Part shown: one piece after another, positions 22,207 to 32,796 of the stretch
How positions within the stretch are numbered: the stretch's first letter is position 1
Layout of the letters: every line of letters begins with the position of its first letter
From: Microbotryomycetes sp. JL201
Lineage: Eukaryota; Basidiomycota; Microbotryomycetes
Reading direction: 5' to 3'
NCBI GenBank assembly: GCA_033819885.1
Contig: JAQYUZ010000027.1
Coordinates: 124,001-188,000, forward strand
DNA: 64,000 bases
The notes under the pieces: model-generated
What the model was told of the DNA's origin: nothing
The model's input: only the letters and a program-made list of their open reading frames with translations
The model's database searches: none
Program-made: the position numbers and the translations under genes

Positions 22207-24605
22207 TCAATCACAGAACACTCCGTCAGCACTGATGGCGGTGGGGCTCGAGCAAAATTGAATGTTGCCGTTTGAACAAGCGGCAAGGTCCGGGCATGTC
22301 TTGCAGAATAGAGCTACAGATAGACTGAATTCCACCGCGAGCCCGATCCCTCGGGCTGAACACCTCACTTACTGGATTTGAAGAAGAGTTGCGTTTCTGT
22401 GCATGCCGTGTTGATGATGCAGCCGTCGCCGGCCGCATTCTTGACACAATCCTGCTCGCACGTGAACGAGATGCCGTTTTATGTGGAGTTGGAGGGGCAC
22501 GTACGACAAGCTACAGGAGGAGCATACTTGTTATCTGTGAGCGGCGACTTTGTTGGAGCTGTCACTTGCAAGAAGTGAGCTAACCGTCATCGTAGCTTGA
22601 CGAAATGCAGCCATAAAAGTATCGCTTCGACTGGTCGCTGAAACCAATCAGGTGCTTCTTTTTGCAGTTCGTGACTGTGTTCGCGTCTTCGCAGGTGTTG
22701 GCCCGGGCCCCGAGAGTTGCGCAACTGGTACAAGTGCAACTGTTTACGACAGCGTCAGAGAGGCTTGCAGAGACCCCAAAGTGCTTTCAGCTCGCCCTTG
22801 TCGTACTCAGAAGCCTGACAACCGTGTAACTGGTCATCGTCCGCTTTGTACCGGTGAGCGTGTACGAGGCTTTTCAGGATCTGATACCCTGGTTCAGAGA
22901 GCACGTGTCGATGTTGTCGATCCGGACTTGTCCTTGCATGAAACGCATTGACCATCAGAGCCAGGATCTTGGAAACCCTCGCCACATGTGAGATCGCGCA
23001 CGCAGCCAGGCTGCGTTTGGTCGTCGGCCGGCTTCCAAAAATCTTCGCAGGTCGTGACTGCCGACTTGGAGCATACTGTTGCTTGCGGGAACGAATCGCC
23101 GCAAGACTTGCACTTATCACCTGGAGAAGAGTGGTTCGATTCGTTCCTCTGCTCTGGCGGAAAGAACGCACCATCGACGTATTGGTCTGATTGCAGGCAG
23201 CCGCAGATCTTCTTGCCGCCGGGACCCATGACGGGTTTTAAAGAGCCTGGACACTCTGTTGCGCCGTTAACGTCGCATTTTGTCGCGCGCGAGTCGAAAG
23301 TCGAGCAAGATTGACACTCAGGGGCACCTACGCGGAAGAGCTGGTCAATTCTTCACGAGAATGGCGTGACAATAGACCGCGCTTCACCAGTGCCAGCATT
23401 GCTTGACAAGAGGGCTTGCCCCGGGCTCAAGCAGACCGCATCGCGATAGATTGAACTCTTGACGAAGGTCGGAATGCAGGCGTAAATGCCCCAGACATTG
23501 CTGATTGCGACGCAGTTTCCGTATTCTTGGTTGCACGGAAGACAGGTGGGACCGCTGCCATTGTCGAATTCGGAGTATCCGCATTGAACACTGCGATCGC
23601 ACGTGTTGCCGTTTGGTCTCCAGCCAGGACTGCATTTGGTAACAGTGTTGAGAGTAAACTTGGTGGCTTGCGGTTGCTTGGAGCTGCATGGTGGGCAGGA
23701 AGTGGCTGCGAGCGATTTTGTTAGAGCGACGGAAGCTGCAATGAGCAGGTATCTCCAACTCACCGAGCATGTTGTCGAACTGTCCATCACCACAGGTGAA
23801 TGATCGCGCGCATTGTCCTCCTTGGGCCGTCCATCCACCGTTCTCGCACGTTCTCGCGCCGTTCGCGTCGCACGTCGCCGAATGTGCGTACTTGGCGATG
23901 CAGCTCTCGCACTCCATGGAGACCGGTTGGCATATTCGGACGCTGGGCAGACACAAGATATCTTGTCGCTCGCGATATTGAAGGAATCGGCGCGCCCCGT
24001 AACTTCGTTCGCCGAACACGCTGTTACGTAGTCGCCAAACTGGCAATAACTGCATGCGGTTCCTGGTCGTGCGCAAAGGTCAGTCTCGCGCACAGAGCTG
24101 TGCCGAGAGTAGCCAGTTTACCAGATCCAGGATCGTACTTGTTACCGCCGCAAGTCAAGTCGCGAACACATGTCTTGGCCTTGTCGCCCGAACCCGGCTT
24201 CCATGCAGGATCGCAGGAAAAAACGGCGTCTTTGTTGCAACTCACGGCGTTCGAATCCATCGTTCTACATTTGACACACTCTGTGCCAGTGTCGTAACGT
24301 CCCGGCCAGCAACCGCAGAAGTACTTTTTCGCCGAGTCGTCGAAACGCAGACTGTAAGGACGAGGGCAACATTTGACTTTGCCATCGTAACACGCGGTGG
24401 CGTGCTTTCCGAGTAGTATGTTTTCGTAGGACATCTTGAATAGCATATCCCGTTCCAAAGATAAGGCTTGGCTTCTGGCAAGTCACTGGCTGACGACCAA
24501 GAACGCGGAAGGTGTAGCGTCGACTGTGTGGGGGAGGATTGCAAGAGAGCAAAGCAAGCAGGCCAAATTGAGCCATCGGCTCAAGTTATCCACGGAGACG
24601 GGCAT
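22207..24605 (-). pseudogene. Cys-rich modular secreted protein (copy B), damaged
   Basis: The ATG at 24605 begins a signal peptide (WLNLACLLCSLAILP). Downstream exons on the minus strand encode many modules with CxxC pairs: CCPRPYSL...YFCGC, CRTMDSNAVSC, CPPCSSK, CKSCGDSFPQATVC, CATLGARANTC and CKTCPDLAACSNGN. The last exon ends VFCD and a stop at 22207. Introns again mostly sit in phase 1 (DG|, MLG|, TG|). Apparent lesions are a one-base loss after YYSEST near 24395, another near 23930 between EYAN and VSMECESC, and an in-frame TAA after CPSNST near 22480. Several independent lesions point to a pseudogene more than to sequencing error. It is longer than copy A and a distant relative. Confidence 0.65.
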
Positions 24606-25840
24606 AGCCCTTGTTGCGGTGTAACTTTGTGTACGTCTCATAAGAGAGAAAAGAGACTCAAACGACGAGGCCAGTGGCACCCCTTGGATTCAAGCCCACG
24701 TTCACGGGGCACTCGGAGGTTCGGGAAGGCACGAGCTTCAGGCACAGGTTTCAAGTGCAAATGTGAAGGCTCGCCACAACATTCCAGGCCCCGGCTCGAC
24801 TTTGCTTCCCGCTCCGACGAATCGCGATCGAACCGTCGCTTGTACTCGCTGCGGCCCAGCGTGACCCTTCTGATACTGCATAGAGTCTCTGCGTGCGTTG
24901 ACTTTTTGATTTTTTATTTTTTAATTTTTATTTTGTTATGACCGAGGCTTTTGCACACAGAGACAGACGCTAAATGTCGCAAAAACGTAAATGCCTCGCC
25001 ATGCTAATTTGCAAGGCAGATATCGACAAACATGACTCCCAGCCTGACCCTTACCTCCGACTGACTCATGCAATCACTTTCCCCCCAGTTCTTCTTTCAT
25101 CAGAGTCAATCGGGGAAAAAGGTCGGCATAGGGTATTGTGCTGCGAGCCGAGCCGCTTCCCGTCAGTCCTGTCGGAGTCTGGAAGCAAACCCGTCCGCTG
25201 AGATCAGCCCGGATCAACATTTGCCATTTCAGATCCCACCAAAGCTCTACATATATACACTCATGAGTCAGCGCGGTTATAATATGGTAGATGCAGTGAA
25301 GCTGGGTCTCGAATTATCTTAGCCGGTTTGTCATGAAAGGTTTGCCATCAATCAGCCTCCCTGCGTGGGGGCAAGGTGCATGAACTTTCGTGGGAATTCT
25401 GCCTGCGAATATATTACGCGGAGCCAGAACTTGAAAACGCGAAGAAGATGCTCCTGTGCCTGTTCCGAATCCCGCCTGTCGCGCCAGAGGGTCATGGCAT
25501 TCTTGTCGTGCCCCTCCTCAAATGCGGGCCAGGACTAAGTCTTTCAATAGTCTCCCGGATCGACGAGCAAGTGTTGCCGAGGCAATGAGAAAAACTGACT
25601 ACCATGCAATTATGTCTCAGATACAGCATTGCCTGACTGAGAAGCTATATATCGATGTCAGGTCTCTGAAAGAACCAATCGTCACATTGCTGGTGCGGAG
25701 CATTGAACGGGGCGAAGCAGGGTGGCGTCAACTGCCATCCGCGCGCGTCCCTTCTTCTCAAATCCCAAACACACCTGCAACAAGGTCGGGGCGGGTCAGA
25801 ATAACGTTTTCAGGGACCAGATCACGGTAGCTAAGGTCGC
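24606..25840. other. Gene-free stretch with a T-rich tract
   Basis: No gene recognised. A strongly T-rich run lies at about 24900-24940 (TTTTTGATTTTTTATTTT and on). It lies just upstream of the Cys-rich pseudogene's start. Confidence 0.35.
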
Positions 25841-26035
25841 TCACCACGCGCCGCACTGATACTTGGCGCTGTCGATCAATGGCTGCTTTGGAGATTTGTC
25901 GCATGTATCATACTCGACGATAGAGTCTATCCACTCTGACATAGCAGGGTGCGTTTCTGGACAATATTGTTGCAACGCCCGACCGAGACCTGTCCTCAGT
26001 TTCGCGGCCGTTGGTCTGCAGAAGGCGCACATCAA
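25841..26035 (-). CDS. Unassigned short exon, relative of the 33.8 kb membrane protein
   Basis: The minus strand reads CPETHPAMSEWIDSI, a second Cys, then LIDSAKYQCGAW, directly followed by GTGAGC, a splice-donor-like sequence. The gene at 33828-34293 has the parallel CGEDSDLVTQWLDAF, a Cys, LLAAAQHQCSAW and GTGAAT. The spacing of W, C and the closing QC.AW suggests a shared small family or a shared exon of a larger one. Upstream exons were not found. It lies just downstream of the GT64 gene on the same strand. Confidence 0.35.
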   Translation of the reverse strand: MMCAFCRPTAAKLRTGLGRALQQYCPETHPAMSEWIDSIVEYDTCDKSPKQPLIDSAKYQCGAW

Positions 26036-26379
26036 CGTTCGCGCCGCATAAAATTGCGGGACTGTAAAATCTTACGCGAGCTCGGGGCAGAGATCAAAAG
26101 CAGTCATTTTTGTCATGCTGCGCCAAAGCTCAAGTGAAGCACCATCGCTCACACCATAACTCGCTCCATCGTCAGAGCCTGCGAAACATCTATCAGCCGA
26201 GAAAACACCCTTGCGAGGGAAAGAGGCATACAGATGGCAACCTCATGCGTTCTGGATTCGGGGCGGTCCGAACCAACCAACTCTCGCAGACAATCACTGC
26301 GCAACATCCATCGCGAATCTTGATCCGCCAAGCCGGACGTCTGCGAGCGATCGAGAGGTCTGTGTATATCAGCAATCAG

Positions 26380-27307
26380 TCAAGATGGAAGTTCGTCCCT
26401 TGATAAGTGTGCGACAGACCCGCAGATTGTTGCGTAGTCGATGAGCGAACCAGGTGGCAGAACGACCCTGAGCGGGGCAAGGCCGGTCGCGTTGCTCGCA
26501 ACGCTATTTAGCAGCAGGTCGTCACAATGAGCTTCCTGCTTGTCGACGTATGTTGTTCGCGTTTCGAGATCCGGCTTTGCATACACCTCGAGATGTCGTC
26601 GGTCCACGAGCATCACACGAGGCAGAACGAAAGAATACTCTGAGCCCTTGACAGTAACGAGCTCATCGATATCGTATCTTGCACCATTTCTGCGTCGCGC
26701 AAATGGCCCGACGAGTCGTTTCGAGTGATCTCGCCACACGGAGTGAAGACAAGTCACGCCAGCCTGATGAAACGTCGTCAGGAAGACTCACCACCGGCTT
26801 CGGATGCAGCAAACTTACCTTCGTTACTTGCACGTCATCATCAAGCACAAGGACAGCCCTTGTCTTGATGAATGGCAGGGTCGCAATCCATCTGGTTCGC
26901 AACGAGGTCAGTGATCGCCTCTGATACGACAGAAGCTTGACCCGCCTGTTGTTGAGACTATTGACGCCGTTTGACACGACCGTGACTCCTGCTGGCACAA
27001 GAAATGGCGGCTCTCGGGTCGGTTCGTTCCACACGAGCAGTACATCTTCGACGACGTCCCCGTACTCTGCCGAAGCATAGCGCTCGAGACTTTGCTTGAG
27101 CCAAACAGGCCTGAGACCTGTCGTATGGTATCCAGTAATGATGACGGTCAGTTTGTTGGACGATGTCGAGTCGGCGTGTTCGACGAAGTGCGGGGCGGCG
27201 ACAGCAGGCGCTAGGTTCCACGTGTAGGCCAAGTAAACAAGCACGAGCAGGACGATCGTAACTGGCACCAGCTTGCGCGACCAACTACCGCGCCCCAAAG
27301 CGCGCAT
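26380..27307 (-). CDS. GT64-family glycosyltransferase 2 (EXTL-like), type II membrane, two exons
   Basis: Exons 27307-26819 and 26763-26380 join in phase 0 to give 290 residues. The N-terminus has a short basic tail and one anchor (LVPVTIVLLVLVYLAYTW). The catalytic domain shows the GT64 order: KLTVIITGYH, LKQSLERYAS, VEDVLLVWNEP, SNGVNSLNNR, the metal-binding AVLVLDDDVQV, then VWRDHSKRLVGPFARR, SEYSFVLPRVMLVDRRHLEVY and CDDLLLNSVASNATG, matching the CEDI..N.L.S block. Animal GT64 proteins add GlcNAc or GalNAc in the Golgi; the fungal donor is unknown. A 21-base in-frame stretch after SLNNR could be a tiny intron or simply an insert. Confidence 0.8.
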
Positions 27308-27984
27308 CCATTCGGAAGCTTGCGGTTTGAGAATCGTGCCGGAGCTCGATACCCGAGAAAGCCTGGCTTCCCTTGTGCTTAGATCGTCGCCACGATCGTC
27401 TTGTCACAGCTGTTTAAAAGTGCTATCCTCTGCCCGTACTCCTATTCTTTTCTTCAGAGAACATGGAAGCCCTTCCCTGCCGGCCTCGCCACGGAGTGTG
27501 GGGAAGGGAGAAGAAGAAGTCCTCAAAGCAAGTTAGAGACGGACGTATAAATGCAGAAGTCACTGTGTCTTTTCGGACGAGCATCCAGCGACGCCGCGCG
27601 CCAGCTTCTTCTTTTCGCGCGCGCGCTGGATGGCGTTCAACGCCGTGATGACCCTGAAGCCGCTCGGGAGCTTGAGCATGTCAAGAATACGATTGGGTAC
27701 CGCGGCATTGCAAGAAGATAAAATCAAACATGATTGACCGTATGCGTCACACAGCTATTCGGATTTGCTTGTCAAATTCCTAGTGCTGGCCTCAACTGGA
27801 GTATATAGCCGATCCTGCTTGACCCTCTTGCCACGCTGCAAAGATCGGACAGGCGAGATTGTGCGATGAAAGGATGACCGACACGCTCTCGGCCAAAGCG
27901 CTTTGTGATGCATCAAAAAAAAATCAAGCAAAGTCGGCGCCGCGAGAGTCTCAAGACCAGTCATAATGGCCGGACCAGCAAGAC
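27308..27984. other. Intergenic stretch
   Basis: No gene. Upstream of GT64 number 2; near 27510 an A/G-rich tract (GGGAGAAGAAGAAGTCC), near 27907 a nine-A run. Confidence 0.35.
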
Positions 27985-28445
27985 CTTTGAGAATGGGTAT
28001 ATGTAGCCAGTCGAATCAAAACCTCCAGATTCGTGCACGTTCTTGACACGTTCAGAGTAGTCAGCGGGGAACTTGTCAGAACTAACGGGATCTGCACCGG
28101 GGGTAAGAGGTTAGCGTTACTCCTGGCAATGCTCGACGCCGCCGAGAGACCTTGAATGTAAAATGTGTCTTGGAGCTCACGGGCGGGATGCTGTTGGAGA
28201 ACAATGAGCGAGCCGAAATTCCAGAAGCCAGACTCGAGGAAGCGGTTGGTCGGCATCTCGGTGAAACTGCATTGAGGAGCAATGTGTCATTAAACATCAA
28301 AATATAGCGTGCCCCATTTCGAAAAAGATATTTCGGAAGTCTTCCCGTACTTTCATCAGCGGATGCAAAGCGCCACCGTTAGTCGGAGCGCCTTCCGCGG
28401 CAAAGTTGTACTTTTTGAACGAGGCATTCTGCCACGTTCCACTAC
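27985..28445 (-). pseudogene. Fragment of the cytosolic phenylalanyl-tRNA synthetase alpha gene
   Basis: Three consecutive exon-like pieces on the minus strand encode FKKYNFAAEG, GALHPLMKVREDFRNIFFEMG, FTEMPTNRFLESGFWNFGSL, QQHPARELQDTFYIQ, and DPVSSDKFPADYSERVKNVHESGGF then GYIYPFSK. This is the central part of the PheRS alpha subunit (FRS2/FARSA type). Introns are still present between the pieces, so it came from genomic DNA and not from reverse-transcribed mRNA. The N-terminal domain and the rest of the catalytic core (motifs 2 and 3) are absent. An LTR-like repeat starts about 37 bases upstream. Not a functional synthetase. Confidence 0.8.
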
Positions 28446-28481
28446 CCGTGCAAAGTGTCACAAGTCACTTATGGGTATGTG

Positions 28482-28740
28482 GCGCTGACGATGTTTTGTT
28501 GGAATAACTGATCTTATTCTCAGAGAAAGTCGCTACCAACCAGCTGGGCTTATATACCCACATAGAACATTCTAGAAGAGATGAAGAAAGGCTGCGCAGC
28601 ACTGTATGCTGACTCAGCCATGGAACCAAATAGAACACGATGACTAATATCAAACAGAAGATCGTAGAACCTGAACGAAGTCATATGACCTCATGCCTGA
28701 GTGGCAAACCAGTGTGGCAAATGTCTCAGGCGACACAAAG
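28482..28740. mobile_element. LTR-like repeat 3 (copia-type, fossil)
   Basis: Starts TGGCGCTGACGATGTT as in copy 2, contains GGGCTTATATACCCA near 28547, and shares the GATGACTAA, GAACGAAGTCATATGACC and ATGCCTGAGTGGCAAACCA blocks. The TATA-like element fits a terminal-repeat promoter. Solo copy, next to the PheRS alpha fragment. Confidence 0.6.
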
Positions 28741-29322
28741 GTCAACGCGTATAGCTACAACCCTATCAGGTTTCTAAGAGATTACTCACGAATTGAGAAG
28801 CTCGACAGTGAGGTCAGTCTCGAGCTTTTCGATAGTCGTAGCAAAGTTTGCCTTTGAGTCAAGTCCCAACTTTTGTTCTTAGTGACAAAGAGGTGGCCGC
28901 ACGTCTGGCCTGATGAGGTCTGCTCTTGCAGCCGAAACAGACATCGATTCCTTTCGCCGGTAGACGCCTCCCTGCACCTGCAGAACTCAAACGCCATACA
29001 ATTTACCGTTCACACTTAATATAACCCTAACCGCTTGTTCCGGCCGCCCGTTTCCGCTCCACGACAGCCTGCACGCCAACTCGCCCTTGAGGCATATCAA
29101 AATCCTCAGGTAGACTCAACAAGCACTACCTGATTCAAAGGTACGGTCGGTCAGGCTGAACAGTACTGTTCAGCCTGTGGGCCAACGGAAACATTTTTCG
29201 GCTCATCTGCCCTCTCCGGACCGGCTGACCGCCTTACCGCTCCACAGAAGCGACCATTTATAGCTGCACATTCGTCGCAGTACGGCTATACTTTCGACTT
29301 CGACTTCGACAATCAACATACC

Positions 29323-29610
29323 ATGCCTGCCTCTGAGTCCGCCGTGTCGTCATCGACGTACTCGACGGGTTTGACCGTTAGTGCGCCCCGATTGACCACA
29401 GCGACTACGGAGTCAGGTATTGCCCTTGACCAGTGAAAAGCCGAAACCGCTATATCCCGTGAATAATACAACCTGTCGAGACGCTGCTCGATCGACTCCG
29501 AGCAACAAATCTTTCATTACGTACTTCGCTTATTGAAGGAAATTCACTCGACTTCGAACGATGGCGAGTCCGATTAAGGGACAAGTTCATGTCAAGTGAT
29601 AATTGAGTGC
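29323..29610 (+). mobile_element. Possible gag-like fragment of a retroelement (fossil)
   Basis: The plus strand has a Ser/Thr-rich start (MPASESAVSSSTYSTG) near 29323 and, about 200 bases on, a segment reading SLIEGNSLDFERWRVRL. The second piece resembles the opening of copia-type gag proteins. Broken and short; family assignment is weak. Confidence 0.3.
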
Positions 29611-29852
29611 GGCATGACCTGATGACATGAAATGGACAAAGCGCATGGGATCTGGACATAGCAGCGAGGTCTCTGTCCACGCAGGCCATACATTCTTTCG
29701 TTCTTCGTTGGCCCAAACTCATATCTGCGAACGAGCCCAATGAAACCATTTTGAAGTGCACTGAGCAAAAGCCTGAAAATATGTCGGAAGAAAGAAAGTC
29801 TGACGTCGAATGCAGAACGGAGAAGCAGAAGCTGAAAGCTCCGCCTCGACCC

Positions 29853-30865
29853 TCACCGCAAGTTCCAGCACGACATTTGATAACCGCTACTGGCACCTCC
29901 CTCTTGTGCGCCCGGAGCAAAGAATTCTCCGCCGAATTGAGCCTGCTCCAGCTCATCAGTCGTGCTCGTTGGGCAGATTTGAAGTCGCGTCTGGCTCACC
30001 AGATAACCGCCACATTTACCAAGCGTGACTGCACCATTGTAGATCGCACGCCCATGGTAGATCGTGTTATCAGTCTCAACTCCTCCTACGATCGGAGTGC
30101 AGCCTGCTGGCGTCTGGCGGCGCAACAAGACGTAGTCAGCGACTGTGGTCCTCACGGAGGCTTGATTGCTCACTTGTCCACCGCTTGCATCAACCCAACT
30201 CATGTCCTCCGTGAACGGCAAAAGGTTAAAGTTGTTCTGAATCACGGCGTCCGTCAGTCGATGTATCAGCTCAACGGCAAGACGAGCACGCACAGAAGTT
30301 TTTCGATCTCCACCGAGCGGTGCCTGGGCTGAGCCCGAGCTAATAAAGTCGCTCAAAGAGCCTGGAACCACGTAATCATCTTGGACCAGGACAGTCGCAA
30401 TGTACAAAGGCGAGTTTGGGTCGAGTGAAGGACCAAATCTTGTCTGGTCACCGAGATCGCCATCGCGGATGATCACTTTTTTGGCTTCTGGAGGCACGCA
30501 GCGTCCAGAAACTGTGGACCAATCGAGCCCGAGGCGCATGTGAAGGTGGCCGAACCGTCGCACACTCCGTTGATTGGGCAGGCGGTACAAGCGCCATCGT
30601 AGAACAATGAAGGATTGCCTAAGCTGTCTACGCAGGGTCCGCACGTGTTGGCTACACAAAAGACAGAGCTTCAGCGCATTGTCTTTGCCGAAGCTTTGAG
30701 ACTAACTCGCGCTGTTGTACGCAGGCGACGTGCTTGTCGGGTCGCAAGTTGGAACCGGGTCGCAAGCATTCGTCGTAGAAATGTACCAGAAGCCTGTGTT
30801 GCACGTGAGCTCGGATCGACCATTGCATGACGTATTAGCTGGACAGGACTGGCACGAGTCACCTT
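29853..30865 (-). pseudogene. Cys-rich modular protein (copy C), 5'-truncated
   Basis: Two Cys-module exons and the C-terminal domain match copy A (31-2130) closely: SCQSCPANTSCNGRSEL...TGFWY...NACDPV, then TCGPCVDSLGNPSLFY.GACTACPINGVCDG, then DLGDQTRFGPSLDPNSPLYIA and the ending YQMSCWNLR. The last intron (YL|GTGAGCC...GAGCAG) is conserved. There is no signal-peptide exon upstream; the first recognisable exon starts near 30865. The frame shifts by one base near 30510, after CASGSIGP. Only one copy of the exon 6/7 module is present. Truncation plus frameshift make this a pseudogene, though a paralog of the only apparently whole copy. Confidence 0.7.
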
Positions 30866-30869
30866 TTCA

Positions 30870-31518
30870 CATACACAAGTCCTAAGCGAATGGTTACGAA
30901 AGAATCGGCAGGTTGTTGAGGCAGAATCAACCCTCTTGGACGAACGTCCGACCGGCATCAGCCGCTCTGCAACAGACACATGCCAAACCTTTTTCGTCAG
31001 GTATCAGAGCCTCGACGTTAGCAAAGCTGCCCTGCACCTCCCAAACACGCAGCGAGGCGGCCAGACTGACTGTACGTTTCTGGACGGTTGCTGCGTCTCT
31101 TTAAGCGCCCCCAATCTCGTTGCGCTGGTGAAGAACTTGAACTGCCACCTGCGGTGGGGATAGGCCCGGAAAATGTTCGCGAGGTCGATAACTCTCGCAA
31201 GCGGGTTTCAGTGAAATTGTCGCGCGATCGACGGGGACTTCGATCAATTGAACGAAGCGGTGTGATTCCCCCACCTTACAACTCGCTCTTGCTCCACGGA
31301 ACGTGATCCGGGTTCTCCGGAATGTGACTCTGTTACCAGAAAATCGCAGAGACGCGATCGTCCGTGCAAGTTTTTGGAGAGGTCGAGACTGGACAACTAA
31401 TCTGAAAGCATTTGATGATGACAGAATCGCTACTTTGGGGCTTGATAAGAGCCAACTGGACCAAACTAGTTTTCGGCAAGAGGCCAGACCGTAGGAATTG
31501 CTGGCACTCACTTGACAG
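30870..31518. other. Stretch without a recognised gene
   Basis: Lies between the truncated Cys-rich gene and pyruvyl transferase 2. No similarity to copy A's first exons found here. Confidence 0.4.
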
Positions 31519-32601
31519 CTAATTGGCAAACAACTCTCGCGGAAACGCGTCTAGTAGTGGTCGATAATCCCATTGAAGAGGATCCTCTGGTCCAAGGAAG
31601 ACTGCCTCGCTGATGGAGTTTGCGCGTCTGTAGTTTGGGCGTCCAGTGCCCTCGTAATAGTCATGAAATTTGAATTCGGGCTCGAAATGTCTCAGCATGA
31701 CACCGCGCGAAGGAACACCGTAAGCATCGGCCAGAATGAGGCCATGCATAGATGACGAAATGACGAAAGTTGAGTTGCGAATCTCTCGGACGACGTCTCT
31801 CCAGTCGGCGGCTAGCGCTGACACGATCCGCCAGTCTGACGGAAGCTTTTCCACGACGTCGTCATTAGAACCTAAATCACCCATATGCAGCAGAACGACG
31901 ACACGTCCCATCAAGTCGTCGGGAACGTCATCGGGCCTTTCGATCTCTGGAAAAAACTTTGGGACCAGTAAAGCCGGATCACCATAGATCTCGGGCACAT
32001 ATAAATTCGGATACCGCTGCATGATGGCTTTCCGCGTCAGAGGGCCTCTTGTCGCTCGAACCTGAACGATTTCTGTCGGAGGAGGATACGGATGGGATCT
32101 CGAGCCCGTGCCCCACAGAATGGTGCAGCGAGCAGCGAAGTGAGCGTACGAGCCGATTGTGAGCAGACGAGGGTGCTCCGGTCCCCTCAGCACTCGTTGG
32201 CCTCCAAGAATACGCTCGACGAGATCTGGCCCAATCTCGTCTCCGAAATTCTGCGTCGAGTAGTTTCCGCGTGACCAACGATGAATATGGTACGGTTGAC
32301 CGGCGTAGAGAGGTCCGCACACATTGTCAAATTGCTGTCGATTGTCCGACTGCAGCTGCTTTGCTGCTGCCGACTGCTCAAAGCTGACGCCAAACGATTG
32401 CACGTTGTCGCGCAGGGTGTTGGCGACGTGCGTTGGAGTACCGCCACTTGCGATCAGCACCCCAACTACCAACGTGGCGCCCAATACGATCCATATGTGA
32501 CGGGAGGATAATCCCCTCGTGCCGAGTGCTTGTGTTGGCATTGCGGACGGCGAAAAAAACGCGGGCGCAGGCTGTCGATGTACGGTCAGCGATTGAGACA
32601 T
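31519..32601 (-). CDS. Polysaccharide pyruvyl transferase family protein 2 (type II membrane)
   Basis: Single exon, 360 residues. Tail, anchor and stem (codons 1-102) are the same DNA as in paralog 1 at 4496-5575. The catalytic part has the same motif set: FGDEIGPDLVERI, RATRGPLTRKAIMQRYP, YGDPALLVPKFF, the changed loop GDLGSNDDVVEKL, and SSSMHGLILADAYGVP. It differs from paralog 1 at many positions scattered through the domain, including the segment just after the stem (PYHIHRWSRGNY versus AFSVFHPSRGNT). Both keep the residues expected for the fold, so both may work, possibly with different acceptors. The shared promoter block suggests shared regulation. Confidence 0.88.
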   Translation of the reverse strand: MSQSLTVHRQPAPAFFSPSAMPTQALGTRGLSSRHIWIVLGATLVVGVLIASGGTPTHVANTLRDNVQSFGVSFEQSAAAKQLQSDNRQQFDNVCGPLYAGQPYHIHRWSRGNYSTQNFGDEIGPDLVERILGGQRVLRGPEHPRLLTIGSYAHFAARCTILWGTGSRSHPYPPPTEIVQVRATRGPLTRKAIMQRYPNLYVPEIYGDPALLVPKFFPEIERPDDVPDDLMGRVVVLLHMGDLGSNDDVVEKLPSDWRIVSALAADWRDVVREIRNSTFVISSSMHGLILADAYGVPSRGVMLRHFEPEFKFHDYYEGTGRPNYRRANSISEAVFLGPEDPLQWDYRPLLDAFPRELFAN

Positions 32602-32796
32602 CCTTCATCAAGTACAAACTACGCGGCAGCACACCCAAAATGCCGTGGCCCTGGCTCTGCAAAGCCAGGAGAACGAAGGCGGGAGGACGAGCAAAGCGGG
32701 AAGGCTCAATGCGCAGCAGGCAGGGCGAGGCGGGTAAGAAACCTGGGGCGTCCGCCACTTCAAGCCGCGTCGATGACTCGAGGTCAAAGACCTCTG
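32296..32796. repeat. 501-base duplicated 5' cassette, copy 2
   Basis: Matches 5270-5770 base for base as far as I can read, in the same orientation. It ends at codon 102 of the gene on one side and about 195 bases upstream of the ATG on the other. Beyond CCTCTG on the upstream side the two loci have nothing in common. Confidence 0.92.
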
